Assembly (NCBI GenBank): GCA_020635565.1
Contig: JACJZN010000006.1
Location: 744,001 to 808,000 of the forward strand
Source: Flavobacteriales bacterium
GTDB taxonomy: Bacteria; Bacteroidota; Bacteroidia; Flavobacteriales_D; Parvicellaceae
Direction: 5' to 3'
DNA length: 64,000 nt
Shown: in pieces, positions 17,560 through 25,478 of the stretch
Position numbering within the stretch: position 1 is the first letter of the stretch
Layout: each line of letters begins with the position of its first letter
Made by a program: the position numbers and the translations under genes
The notes under the pieces: model-generated
Database searches by the model: none
What the model saw: the letters and a program-made list of their open reading frames with translations, nothing else
Told to the model about the DNA's origin: nothing

Positions 17560-19541
17560 CAGCTCAAAATTTGATAAGAGATCATTGCTACAAAATACGC
17601 AAGGGCCGTCATTGAGAATAGCTGTATCATTGGCCACTTCCAACTACCCGTTTCACTTTTAACGATCGCTAGTGTAGACATACACTGCATCGCAAACACA
17701 TAAAACAATAAGATAGATACTCCTGTTGCAAGATCATAAACAGAGCTTCCATCCGCTCTTTCTTCCTTGCTCATCTTACTTTTGATTCCATCAAACTCAT
17801 CATTTCCTACATTATAGATCGTAGCTAATGAACCAATAAATACCTCTCTAGCCGCAAATGAACTCAATACAGCTACTCCAATCTTCCAATCATATCCAAG
17901 TGGACTGATCACTGGTTCAATAAATTTTCCTGCACTTCCGATCAAACTGTGCTCTACTTTGAATGCATTAATTCTACTCTCTAAACCATCTTCAGTTAAT
18001 AGATGATCTTCATACTGATTGGACACGATCTCTTCAGCATTTCTAAATTCATCTGAAAATCCATTCGATGCAAGAAACCACAATATTACTGACAGTGCTA
18101 CGATGATCTTACCCGCATCAAAAACAAAACTTTTGGTCTTATTAAAAACATCAAGTGCTACATTTTTAAAGGAAGGCAATCGATACTCAGGCATTTCTAC
18201 TACAAAATCATCCTTTACTTTTGTCTTTAAAATCTTATTCAACACCATTGCAGATAACAATGCCGCAAGGAAACCTAGAACATATAATGAAAACAATACT
18301 ATTGCCTGAAGGTTGATTCCAAAATAATAAGTAGAGGGAATTACCAATGCAATCATCATTAAGTAAACCGGTAATCTCGCAGAACAGGTAATAAATGGTG
18401 TGACCAGAATCGTAATCAATTTCTCTTTTGGGTTCTGTATGTTTCGACTCGCCATGATAGCAGGAATCGAACATGCTGTCCCCGATATTAAGGGAATTAC
18501 ACTCTTTCCACTCAATCCGAACTTTCGCATTACTTTATCTGTAATGTATACCACACGACTCATGTAGCCACTTTCCTCCAGGAAGCCAATAAAAGTAAAT
18601 AATATTGCTATCTGAGGAATAAATATGACAACTCCTCCGATACCCGGAATCAATCCTTCTGCCAACAGATCCGTCAGCATTCCTTCAGGCAAAACACTCT
18701 TTGTCCAACTGCTGATATTCGCAAAGAACATATCAATCCATTCCATCGGATATGAACTCCAGGAATAAACCCCTTGAAAGATCAGAAGTATGATCAACAA
18801 GAACACCAATGGGCTATAAATCTTGTGAAGAAATACATTATCAAGATTTGCTCTAAACTGATCGAATTTACTCGCTTCCTTTCGAACTACTTTTGAAACC
18901 AAATCATTAATGGTTCTCATTCTGTTCACACTATTTGTTCGAATACTCAACAGATCGACATCTGAAACATTCCCTGAATAAGACTCCACCCAATATCTTA
19001 ACTCTACATCACGCGTTTTGACTTCCTCCGTCTGAAATTCCTTGATAAAAGACTTCAATTCATCTATGCCCGTACCTTTTCTAACACTTATGAGCATTAC
19101 ACTGGCTTCCAAGTCTCTTTTCAGAATTTCCAGATCAAGCTGAATATTTTTTACCAGCATCTGATCAGCCATATTCACTACCAAAACAATAGGCAATCCC
19201 AAGTCTCTAAGCTGGGTAAAAAGCAATAGATTTCTTCTTAAATTACTAATCTCAGCAACGTAAACAATTAGATCTGTGTTCGGTGATTTCAGTTCATTCT
19301 GCACAAAATCCAGCACCACTTTCTCATCTTGAGAAGTGGGATTCAAACTGTAGGTACCAGGAAGATCCACTACACTGAACTCTTCCTCTTGGACTGCCAT
19401 CTTTCCTCGCTTTTGCTCAACCGTGACACCAGGATAATTCCCCACCTTTTGTGTGAGACCCGTAAGTTTATTGAATAAACTGGTTTTACCGGTATTGGGA
19501 TTTCCCAATAAAGCTATTGAACGTAAGGAAGTTTTACTCAT
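17559..19541 (-). CDS. feoB: Ferrous iron transporter FeoB
   Basis: The protein has 660 residues. The N-terminal GTPase domain shows G1 GNPNTGKTS, switch I GVTVEQKRG and G3 DLPGTYS. A helical spacer precedes the membrane part (about 245-660) with the conserved segments GTACSIPAI, ITCSARLPVY and SFAAREVFIGSL. It imports Fe2+ across the inner membrane. It is somewhat shorter than E. coli FeoB. The start overlaps the feoA stop by one base (TAATG), and a Cys-rich partner gene follows in the same way. Confidence 0.96.
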   Translation of the reverse strand: MSKTSLRSIALLGNPNTGKTSLFNKLTGLTQKVGNYPGVTVEQKRGKMAVQEEEFSVVDLPGTYSLNPTSQDEKVVLDFVQNELKSPNTDLIVYVAEISNLRRNLLLFTQLRDLGLPIVLVVNMADQMLVKNIQLDLEILKRDLEASVMLISVRKGTGIDELKSFIKEFQTEEVKTRDVELRYWVESYSGNVSDVDLLSIRTNSVNRMRTINDLVSKVVRKEASKFDQFRANLDNVFLHKIYSPLVFLLIILLIFQGVYSWSSYPMEWIDMFFANISSWTKSVLPEGMLTDLLAEGLIPGIGGVVIFIPQIAILFTFIGFLEESGYMSRVVYITDKVMRKFGLSGKSVIPLISGTACSIPAIMASRNIQNPKEKLITILVTPFITCSARLPVYLMMIALVIPSTYYFGINLQAIVLFSLYVLGFLAALLSAMVLNKILKTKVKDDFVVEMPEYRLPSFKNVALDVFNKTKSFVFDAGKIIVALSVILWFLASNGFSDEFRNAEEIVSNQYEDHLLTEDGLESRINAFKVEHSLIGSAGKFIEPVISPLGYDWKIGVAVLSSFAAREVFIGSLATIYNVGNDEFDGIKSKMSKEERADGSSVYDLATGVSILLFYVFAMQCMSTLAIVKSETGSWKWPMIQLFSMTALAYFVAMISYQILS

Positions 19542-19780
19542 TATGCCACTTCTTTCTCCTCAAATCGAACGACATCGATGAAATCGGCAACTTCTTTTCT
19601 AACTGCAAAGTAAGTTTCTTGTACTTTAAGATAAACCGGTCCGTTAAACGGGGCATAGTTGACAACTGTAACAACATTTCCTGGAACACAACCAAAATCG
19701 ACTAACTTCGCAGGAAGACGATCCATATCCTGCTCTGTGATCATTGCTGTTTCGTTAATATGTAAGTCTGTCAATCTCAT
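19541..19780 (-). CDS. feoA: FeoA, SH3-like partner of FeoB
   Basis: The protein has 79 residues from ATG 19780, with the FeoA pattern MRLTDLHINETAMI, then LVDFGCVPGNVVTVV and YFAVRKEVADFI. It assists FeoB in Fe2+ uptake. The frame is open to 19798, but a -7 box occupies 19803-19796, so transcription starts after that codon and 19780 is the true start. It is the first gene of the feoAB-partner operon. Confidence 0.93.
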   Translation of the reverse strand: MRLTDLHINETAMITEQDMDRLPAKLVDFGCVPGNVVTVVNYAPFNGPVYLKVQETYFAVRKEVADFIDVVRFEEKEVA

Positions 19781-19795
19781 AACGGATTCTACGTA

Positions 19796-19803
19796 CAAAA
19801 GTA
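19796..19803 (-). promoter_or_regulatory. -7 box of the feoAB operon
   Basis: TACTTTTG on the minus strand, an exact consensus match, 15 nt before ATG 19780. No -33 TTG is visible; a dyad centred 31.5 nt upstream takes that place, suggesting regulation. Confidence 0.6.
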
Positions 19804-19824
19804 ATGGGTAGCTTTTTTTTTTAA

Positions 19825-19844
19825 AATACCCTTTTTAGGGTATT
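19825..19844. promoter_or_regulatory. Perfect dyad upstream of feoA (candidate operator)
   Basis: AATACCCT-N4-AGGGTATT, 8-bp perfect arms with a TTTT spacer. It lies between the terminator of the MBL-rhodanese gene and the feo -7 box, covering the expected -33 zone. No strong T run follows on the minus strand, so an operator is likelier than a terminator. Fur- or DtxR-type iron control is a guess. Confidence 0.45.
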
Positions 19845-19888
19845 CTTAATTAACATGATGCAACCTGCTAATTTTCAAGTCCTTTAAC

Positions 19889-19922
19889 AAAAAGCCCCAC
19901 TTCTAAATTAGAAGCAGGGCTA
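19889..19922 (-). terminator. Terminator of the MBL-rhodanese gene
   Basis: Minus-strand stem AGCCCTGCTTCTA / TAGAAGTGGGGCT with a short AT loop and a T run, 22 nt after the gene's stop. Confidence 0.85.
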
Positions 19923-19944
19923 TAAACTTATTCAAACTAGCTTG

Positions 19945-21354
19945 TTACAGCATAGTTGTAGGACAAACATATTCCGTAACATTTACTCCTGCCACATCTT
20001 TAATTTTAGCAAAGCCTCCTCTTACATTCACTAGTTTCTCATATCCCTTTGCTCTAAGTATACTGGCAAAGATCATCGATCTGTATCCTCCAGCACAATG
20101 AACATACATGGTTTTTGATTTATCTATTTTATCCAATTGGTCTTCCCAATAATCAAGTGGTGCATTAACAGCTCCAACTACGTGTTCACTGTCATACTCA
20201 CTTTTCTTTCTAACATCCAGGATATCGGCAGAATTTAACTCTGCAACAGCCTCAGGCTCTACATTTTTGATCTTTTCTATCACTCTTCCTTCGTCTAACC
20301 ATTGCTGGATACCACCTTTCAAATATCCTTTTGCGTTGTCAAAACCAATGCGCGCCAATCTGATAGCGACTTCTTCTTCCGTTCCTTCATCTACAACCAA
20401 AAGTAATGGTGTTTTTACATCTTTAAACACTACCCCAACCCAATTAGCAAAACTTCCTTTCACTCCTATATTATACGATCCAGGAATAAATCCGGATGAA
20501 AAATCATCCGCACTTCTGGTATCCAGAATCTGAATTCCGCTATTTGACAATTCTTCAAATTCAGCCACAGATAATGCTCTTGTACCATGATTCACCACAT
20601 CATCAATTGACTCATATCCTCCTATATTCATCAACACGTTGTGTGGAAAATATCCTGGAGGTGGTGTCAATCCTGATAATAACTCTTTAACAAACTCCTC
20701 TCTGGTCAGATTCGGATTAAGCGCATAATTCGTCTTTTTCTGATTCCCTAATGTATCTGTAGTTTCCTTTGATAGATTCTTTCCACATGCACTACCAGCA
20801 CCATGTCCAGGATAAACGATCAAATCATCCGAAAGAGGCATGATTTTGTTCCTTAATGAATCGAACATCATATTTGCCAATTTCTCCTGAGTTAGTTCTG
20901 CGATCACTTTTTGAGCCAAATCTGGTCTTCCTACATCTCCAATAAACAATGTATCCCCCGTAAAGATTGAAGTTTCTTTTCCTGATTCATCGATCAGTAA
21001 AAAAGAACTACTCTCTGTGGTATGCCCTGGCGTATGTAGTAATTTTATAGTGGCATCACCTAGTTTGAACTCTTGATCATCCTTGGCAATCAACACTTCG
21101 TAACCTGGCGTCAATCCTGTAGGTCCGATCACAATCGTTGCCCCAGTCTTTTTTGCAAGGTCAACATGTCCACTTACAAAATCCGCATGAAAGTGCGTTT
21201 CAAAAACATATTTGATCTTCGCACCTCTTTCATTAGCCATGTCAATATAAGGTTGAACTTCTCTTAGCGGATCTATAATTGCCGCCTCTCCATTACTTTC
21301 CAGATAATAAGCTCCATGAGCTAAACATCCTGTATAAATTTGTTCTACTTTCAT
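19945..21354 (-). CDS. Metallo-beta-lactamase / double rhodanese fusion (persulfide dioxygenase-like)
   Basis: The protein has 469 residues. The N-terminal MBL domain (about 1-250) has THFHADFVSG, LHTPGHT, FTGDTLF and YPGHGAGS, as in ETHE1-type persulfide dioxygenases. A first rhodanese domain (about 265-355) reads LLLVVDEGTEEE where the catalytic Cys loop should be, so it is inactive. The second (about 370-469) has the intact loop VHCAGGYRS. It likely oxidises glutathione- or thiol-persulfide and handles sulfane sulfur in the cytoplasm. A -7 box and a GTAAC dyad precede it. Confidence 0.9.
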   Translation of the reverse strand: MKVEQIYTGCLAHGAYYLESNGEAAIIDPLREVQPYIDMANERGAKIKYVFETHFHADFVSGHVDLAKKTGATIVIGPTGLTPGYEVLIAKDDQEFKLGDATIKLLHTPGHTTESSSFLLIDESGKETSIFTGDTLFIGDVGRPDLAQKVIAELTQEKLANMMFDSLRNKIMPLSDDLIVYPGHGAGSACGKNLSKETTDTLGNQKKTNYALNPNLTREEFVKELLSGLTPPPGYFPHNVLMNIGGYESIDDVVNHGTRALSVAEFEELSNSGIQILDTRSADDFSSGFIPGSYNIGVKGSFANWVGVVFKDVKTPLLLVVDEGTEEEVAIRLARIGFDNAKGYLKGGIQQWLDEGRVIEKIKNVEPEAVAELNSADILDVRKKSEYDSEHVVGAVNAPLDYWEDQLDKIDKSKTMYVHCAGGYRSMIFASILRAKGYEKLVNVRGGFAKIKDVAGVNVTEYVCPTTML

Positions 21355-21383
21355 TTTCGATAGATTTTTAATGTTTACATGAG

Positions 21384-21391
21384 CAAAGGTA
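21384..21391 (-). promoter_or_regulatory. -7 box of the MBL-rhodanese gene
   Basis: TACCTTTG on the minus strand, an exact match, 29 nt before ATG 21354. No TTG lies at -33; the dyad at 21414-21427 is centred 29.5 nt upstream of the box edge. Confidence 0.6.
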
Positions 21392-21413
21392 GATTACTCA
21401 AAACACTAAATTA

Positions 21414-21427
21414 GTAACAGTTGTTAC
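21414..21427. promoter_or_regulatory. GTAAC-N4-GTTAC dyad (Crp/Fnr-type site)
   Basis: Perfect 5-bp arms around AGTT; extended, it reads GTAACA-GT-TGTTAC. Relative to the -7 box at 21391 the centre falls near -41, the class II activator position of Crp/Fnr proteins. Confidence 0.55.
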
Positions 21428-21568
21428 GCGAAAAACTGACATATATCAGCTCTTTTTCTGAAATCTCAACCAATTTATTTATAATCCTCAGCAGAGTTAA
21501 GAACCCCATGGACCAAAGCGACAAATATTAGGAGATCCTTCGCTTCTACCAGAATATACGTTCTGCTT

Positions 21569-21602
21569 AAAAAAAAAAGAGTCACCTCCTCAGGCGACTC
21601 TT
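21569..21602 (-). terminator. Terminator of the heavy-metal-binding gene
   Basis: Minus-strand stem AAGAGTCGCCT / AGGTGACTCTT with a short loop, followed by ten T. It ends the gene at 21627. Confidence 0.9.
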
Positions 21603-21626
21603 AACTACTAATTAAACCCACTAAAT

Positions 21627-21896
21627 TCAACTCATTCTGCCAACGGCACAACTTACGAATGATTTAGCTTTCTGCATGAGAGAGTTCTCATCTCCCTCAA
21701 TTGGATAACCGATCTGAGCTAGTCGCTCAATGACCTGTTGCATATTCTCCTCCTTCTCAAGTTCGAAAATCACTTCAGAACTATCTACATTTACCTTTAC
21801 ATTCGAAACACCTTCCAATTCTGAAAGTTTATTTGTAACGGTATTTGCACATCCCCCACATTTCAAATTTTGTATAATAACGCTAGAGGCACTCAT
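21627..21896 (-). CDS. Heavy-metal-associated (HMA) domain protein
   Basis: The protein has 89 residues. The ferredoxin-like HMA fold is shown by VIIQNLKCGGCANTV (Cys13 and Cys16), LEGVSNVKVNVDSSEV and the closing IERLAQIGYPI. It is a soluble metallochaperone type, usually for Cu(I) or Zn. The ligand loop reads LKCGGC instead of the usual M-x-C-x-x-C, so Met is replaced. A C-terminal tail adds one further Cys (SCAVG). It has its own promoter and terminator and lies between two rhodanese genes. Confidence 0.85.
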   Translation of the reverse strand: MSASSVIIQNLKCGGCANTVTNKLSELEGVSNVKVNVDSSEVIFELEKEENMQQVIERLAQIGYPIEGDENSLMQKAKSFVSCAVGRMS

Positions 21897-21918
21897 AATA
21901 TCTAATTTTATATTCTAT

Positions 21919-21963
21919 TAAAATTAAGAATTATTGCGATCCGAAAAAATGACTTTCGTCATT
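21919..21963 (-). promoter_or_regulatory. Promoter region of the HMA gene with ATGAC-N4-GTCAT dyad
   Basis: Minus-strand TAATTTTA at 21926-21919 matches the -7 box except its last base. A dyad AATGAC-N4-GTCATT at 21948-21963 is centred 29.5 nt upstream of the box, the same spacing as the GTAAC dyads of the two neighbouring sulfur genes. The half-site resembles the TTGAC-N4-GTCAA of Fnr/DNR proteins. Confidence 0.4.
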
Positions 21964-22348
21964 ACCAATTCAAGTATCCTCCCTCTAGTTCCAAAACATA
22001 GTCAAAACCTTCTGCTTTGAAGATCTGAAGAGCTTTTGCACTTCTTCCTCCACTTCTACAAAAGATCAATGTTGGTACATCTTTATCCAGTTTGGCGATC
22101 TCCGACTTGAAGTTAGGATTATTAAAATCAATATTCTTCGCACCATCTATTGTTCCCCCTCCAAACTCTCCTGGAGTACGCACATCAATCAATTGAACTT
22201 TATCATGCTTATCCAGATAGTCTTTGAATTCAGTCTTTGTGACCCTCTTGATCGTTTGTGCACTTTGTTCAATTCCCTGCGCAAGAACAGTGGTCGAAAA
22301 GAAAACACCACCTGATAGAAGTCCAATAGCTAATATTACTTTTTTCAT
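21962..22348 (-). CDS. Secreted single-domain rhodanese
   Basis: The protein has 128 residues with a signal peptide (about 1-23, ending VLAQ). The rhodanese domain shows VQLIDVRTPGEF and an intact active loop IFCRSGGRSA with catalytic Cys, then EGGYLNW at the end. It should transfer sulfane sulfur in the periplasm, complementing the cytoplasmic MBL-rhodanese. A -7 box and a GTAAC dyad lie upstream. The exact sulfur acceptor is unknown. Confidence 0.88.
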   Translation of the reverse strand: MKKVILAIGLLSGGVFFSTTVLAQGIEQSAQTIKRVTKTEFKDYLDKHDKVQLIDVRTPGEFGGGTIDGAKNIDFNNPNFKSEIAKLDKDVPTLIFCRSGGRSAKALQIFKAEGFDYVLELEGGYLNW

Positions 22349-22366
22349 TTTTTCTAATTATTTCTA

Positions 22367-22374
22367 CAAACTTA
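22367..22374 (-). promoter_or_regulatory. -7 box of the secreted rhodanese gene
   Basis: TAAGTTTG on the minus strand, an exact match, 18 nt before ATG 22348. There is no -33 TTG; the dyad centre is 29.5 nt upstream of the box edge. Confidence 0.55.
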
Positions 22375-22396
22375 AACGAACCGTCACAGAACTTTT

Positions 22397-22410
22397 GTAA
22401 CATGAGTTAC
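22397..22410. promoter_or_regulatory. GTAAC-N4-GTTAC dyad (Crp/Fnr-type site)
   Basis: Perfect arms around ATGA, at the same distance from its -7 box (29.5 nt to centre) as the site of the MBL-rhodanese gene. It touches the last base of the nadV stop codon. Confidence 0.55.
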
Positions 22411-23876
22411 TAATCAAACTGCTTCTGTATCAACGCTCGGATCTCCGACAATTTCCAATCCTTGATCAGTTTCCCGTCTTTATATACAGTTTGCAACATA
22501 CCTCCCTTCTCTTCCTCTTTGGTCGCCTGATCTGACCATCCTGTTACGTGCACGCCATCTCCATCAACCCTAACCAGTCCTTTCGCTGATTTCTTAGTCC
22601 CATCATCTGTCTTCGGATTTTTAAAGATCTCTCTGCCTTGGCCATTCACTTCTCCATAAGTAGCTTTCATAGCAAATCCAAAGGTATCTCTCGTAACGTA
22701 TTGGTAGGTATATGATCCGATCCCGAATACAACATTCGTTGATGCAAAACCTTTAGCTTCCAATCTTTTACAGATCTCTAAACATCTTTCCAAAGTAATA
22801 CTATCGCCATATATTAAACCAATATGTGGATCAAGCAATTTATATCCTTTATCACTTACTGAACCTCCAAAAGTCTCCCATAGACATTCTACTGAACCTT
22901 TATACTCTGGGGAACCAGCTGCAGCAGATGGATCTCCACAAATGATTAACACTGGATCTCCACTATCAGGACGTATTACCACCTTTCCATCTCTAGCAAG
23001 CACATCTTCTTTTAACTGAGGAATGAATGAAGTAACAACCTCCCAATAATCCCAAGTATCAGAAACAATACTCACTATTCCTGCCGGATAAACTTCTTTG
23101 ATCAATCTTTTGAACGTATTGATCTCTCCGTCTTCAGTACCCATACACATCACACTATGTTCAGTTGCCGGAACCGAACCTCCAACAAGCTCTTTATCTG
23201 AATCAGCGTTATAATATTGTTCCAGGAAATCGATTGCAGGTATAGTATCTGTACCGCTGAAACTTAACAAATGCCCTGCTCCACTCATCATAGCTGCTTC
23301 AACACCTGCCATTCCTCTAAAAGAGAAATCATGTCCCTGCCATTGTACGAGCTCCATATCACCTCCGGTCATGATCGCATATCGATTTAAAAGATTTCGA
23401 TATTGAAAAGCTGTTGTAGCACTTGTACAAGGCAACCACATCACACAAGACAAAAGGGTCTCCATAAAGTTCGTCAACCAGAAAAATTCAGGTTTTGTAT
23501 TCACAACAGTAAACATCGGAACTCTGATCGGAACTTGAATCCCTTCTGGCAATGCCTTAAATTCTACCGGTAAATACCCCAGATCGTGCAGTTGTTCAAC
23601 ATGTTCATAAGTGATCGCATCAGGCCCAAGATAATTCGTAATTCTCCTTTTGTACTCTGCTACCACCTCCGCTTTCGGTTTATCAAAGAAACCTCTGTGG
23701 AATTCCTCGATCACATATTTCTTAATAAAATACTGCAATCCAAAAAAGATCACTTTATCTACTCCTTCTACTCTACTCTTTCTAGGTGTCCAGTTCGAAT
23801 AAACCAACTCAGTTCCTTCTGGATATTGATTTCTATGATCAACTTTATATCCGTCTGTTAAATGTAATGTGTTCAT
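22410..23876 (-). CDS. nadV: Nicotinamide phosphoribosyltransferase-like enzyme (NadV/NAMPT)
   Basis: The protein has 488 residues, the size of NAMPT. Family motifs are YSNWTPRKSR, FSFRGMAG, VPATEHSVM with the catalytic His, IVSDTWDYW and VIRPDSGDP. The canonical reaction is nicotinamide plus PRPP to NMN in NAD salvage. The Prs-like gene is 18 nt upstream in the same transcript, and an Nrt-type regulator sits beyond it. The same pair in phages makes NAD directly from ADP-ribose pyrophosphate (NARP1), which cannot be excluded by reading. Confidence 0.92.
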   Translation of the reverse strand: MNTLHLTDGYKVDHRNQYPEGTELVYSNWTPRKSRVEGVDKVIFFGLQYFIKKYVIEEFHRGFFDKPKAEVVAEYKRRITNYLGPDAITYEHVEQLHDLGYLPVEFKALPEGIQVPIRVPMFTVVNTKPEFFWLTNFMETLLSCVMWLPCTSATTAFQYRNLLNRYAIMTGGDMELVQWQGHDFSFRGMAGVEAAMMSGAGHLLSFSGTDTIPAIDFLEQYYNADSDKELVGGSVPATEHSVMCMGTEDGEINTFKRLIKEVYPAGIVSIVSDTWDYWEVVTSFIPQLKEDVLARDGKVVIRPDSGDPVLIICGDPSAAAGSPEYKGSVECLWETFGGSVSDKGYKLLDPHIGLIYGDSITLERCLEICKRLEAKGFASTNVVFGIGSYTYQYVTRDTFGFAMKATYGEVNGQGREIFKNPKTDDGTKKSAKGLVRVDGDGVHVTGWSDQATKEEEKGGMLQTVYKDGKLIKDWKLSEIRALIQKQFD

Positions 23877-23894
23877 GACTTAAAATTTTTATAG

Positions 23895-24743
23895 TTAAAT
23901 AATTTGTGTTGTCTCTTTGTCCAATCTTATCTGGTTCAAACCTGGATTATTCATTGTCGAAAATGAATCAGTGCTGTAAATATTGGCATACATTTCTTTC
24001 AAATGATCTACTCCTTTGCTAAAAATCCCGTGGCTAACGATGATATTAAGTTCTTTAGCTCCTTTGTTCAGTAGTTGCTCTCCTAAACCAAGGAAGGTTC
24101 CTCCTCCATCACAGATATCATCCACCACAAAACAGATCTTTCCTTCCAAAGAATCTTCGTAAACATGAAACGAAGACAATTTCCCGGTTTTGACATCTCT
24201 TTTCTTGCTCGCTTCTACCACCGGCACACCTCCCAATGCAAGACTTAGTTTAAATATTTTCTTTAATGCACCACCATCCGGTGAAACCAACACTACATCA
24301 GATAGATCAAAATTACTCAGGACTTTCTTTACAAAACTGTGATTCGGTATTACCTGACAATCTTCCAACAAGGCAGGAGTAACTTCAGAATGCGCATCAA
24401 AAACCCAAATCTTATCAAAGCCCATAGCATTAACCATATCCGCATACACCTTAACACTTAGCGGCTCACCCGGCACCATCACACGATCTTGTCGGGCAGC
24501 AGGGAAATAAGGAATGAATAATTCCATTCTATTGACATCAAATCTTCTAAGGGCATCAGCCGCCAATAACATCGTTCCAAAAGCCTCAAAAGAAGCAGCT
24601 CTACAAGTGATCATCACCTCATCTTCGGGAGTAAGATCTTCTGTTATTTTGATATGTGGCTCACCACCTTTGAAAACAAAACTTTCGAATTTTATCCCTT
24701 CACCGAAAGGAGTAAATTCTGGATCCAGATTTAAATACTTCAT
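23895..24743 (-). CDS. Ribose-phosphate pyrophosphokinase-like protein (NadV-linked type)
   Basis: The protein has 282 residues, shorter than the usual 310-320 of housekeeping Prs. Visible motifs are YFPAARQDR, the metal-site stretch VFDAHSEVTP and the PRPP loop VVDDICDGGGTF. It should supply PRPP, or in the NARP1 reaction pyrophosphorylated ADP-ribose, to the adjacent NadV-like enzyme. It is the first gene after a strong promoter at 24773-24802 with a dyad over the start region, so it is probably repressed by the Nudix regulator next door. Confidence 0.88.
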   Translation of the reverse strand: MKYLNLDPEFTPFGEGIKFESFVFKGGEPHIKITEDLTPEDEVMITCRAASFEAFGTMLLAADALRRFDVNRMELFIPYFPAARQDRVMVPGEPLSVKVYADMVNAMGFDKIWVFDAHSEVTPALLEDCQVIPNHSFVKKVLSNFDLSDVVLVSPDGGALKKIFKLSLALGGVPVVEASKKRDVKTGKLSSFHVYEDSLEGKICFVVDDICDGGGTFLGLGEQLLNKGAKELNIIVSHGIFSKGVDHLKEMYANIYSTDSFSTMNNPGLNQIRLDKETTQII

Positions 24744-24757
24744 ATCATTTTTTATTT

Positions 24758-24774
24758 TGCGTATTTATTACACA
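24758..24774. promoter_or_regulatory. Candidate NrtR operator
   Basis: On the minus strand TGTGTA-N5-TACGCA, an inverted repeat with one mismatch, begins at the last bases of the -7 box and covers the expected transcription start. This is the position for a repressor. NrtR proteins bind palindromes in front of NAD genes; the exact motif for this group is not known to me. Confidence 0.4.
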
Positions 24775-24802
24775 AATATATTTAAATAATTTTTACTTCC
24801 AA
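24773..24802 (-). promoter_or_regulatory. Canonical Bacteroidota promoter of prs-nadV
   Basis: TTG at 24802-24800, a spacer of exactly 19 nt, then TATATTTG at 24780-24773. The -7 box ends 29 nt before the ATG at 24743. It lies after the stop of the Nudix gene, so prs-nadV have their own promoter. Confidence 0.75.
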
Positions 24803-24806
24803 CTTT

Positions 24807-25478
24807 TTAGCCTAATAATTGAAGATTTATTTTTTCCTTTTCCAACTGCTCGTAGACTTTTTTATTAAAACGATACAACATGGCCGGCCTTCCCTTTCCT
24901 TCTGATACCCGTTCTCCAGTCTCTTCTAATAACCCCAAGCCCAAGAACTTCTTTCTAAAATTCCTGCGATCTAATTCTATGTTTAGAATAGACTGATATA
25001 AGTCTTCAACTTCTGAAAACAAAAACTTCTCAGGAAGCAGATCAAATCCTATTGGTGAATAGACCAACCTACCCTGCAATCTTTTCTGTGCAAGGTCTAA
25101 GATCTCCTGATGATCAAAAGCCAGTTGAGGACTTTCTACCAATTCAAACCATTGCGCATCAGCTGCATCCGTATCAGCCAAAAGCTGAAATTTATCTGGA
25201 TTCACTAACCCAATATAAGCCACAGAAATTACTCTTTCCCGAGGATCTCGATCCACAGCTCCAAACGTATAGATCTGTTCCAATCTACTTAAAGCCATTT
25301 CTACTCCAGTCTCTTCCTTCAATTCTCTAAGCACGGCCTGCTCAAGAGATTCATCCTCCAGGACAAAACCACCCGGCAGCGCCCATTCACCCTTAAAAGG
25401 TTCAAACTTTCGTCTAATGAGCAAAATCTGTAAGCTTTTACGATAGCCAAACAGAACAATATCAACAGAAATTCTCAT
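24807..25478 (-). CDS. nrtR: NrtR-type Nudix transcriptional regulator
   Basis: The protein has 223 residues. The Nudix box is complete at residues 37-59 (G-x5-E-x7-RELKEETGV). The C-terminal about 75 residues form the winged-helix domain of NrtR proteins (FRKKFLGLGLLEETGERV, GKGRPAMLYRFNKKVYE). NrtR regulators bind ADP-ribose and control NAD-biosynthesis genes. Here it lies directly upstream of prs-nadV in the same direction. An intact Nudix box is notable because many NrtR proteins have lost catalysis, so ADP-ribose pyrophosphatase activity is possible. Confidence 0.88.
   Translation of the reverse strand: MRISVDIVLFGYRKSLQILLIRRKFEPFKGEWALPGGFVLEDESLEQAVLRELKEETGVEMALSRLEQIYTFGAVDRDPRERVISVAYIGLVNPDKFQLLADTDAADAQWFELVESPQLAFDHQEILDLAQKRLQGRLVYSPIGFDLLPEKFLFSEVEDLYQSILNIELDRRNFRKKFLGLGLLEETGERVSEGKGRPAMLYRFNKKVYEQLEKEKINLQLLG

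Noticed and set aside
19781..19798. Longer feoA start
   Set aside because: The -7 box at 19796-19803 overlaps that codon, so it would not be in the message.
22410..24743. Phage origin of the prs-nadV pair
   Set aside because: Flanking genes are bacterial, an NrtR regulator and a host-type promoter are present, and no phage genes are seen.
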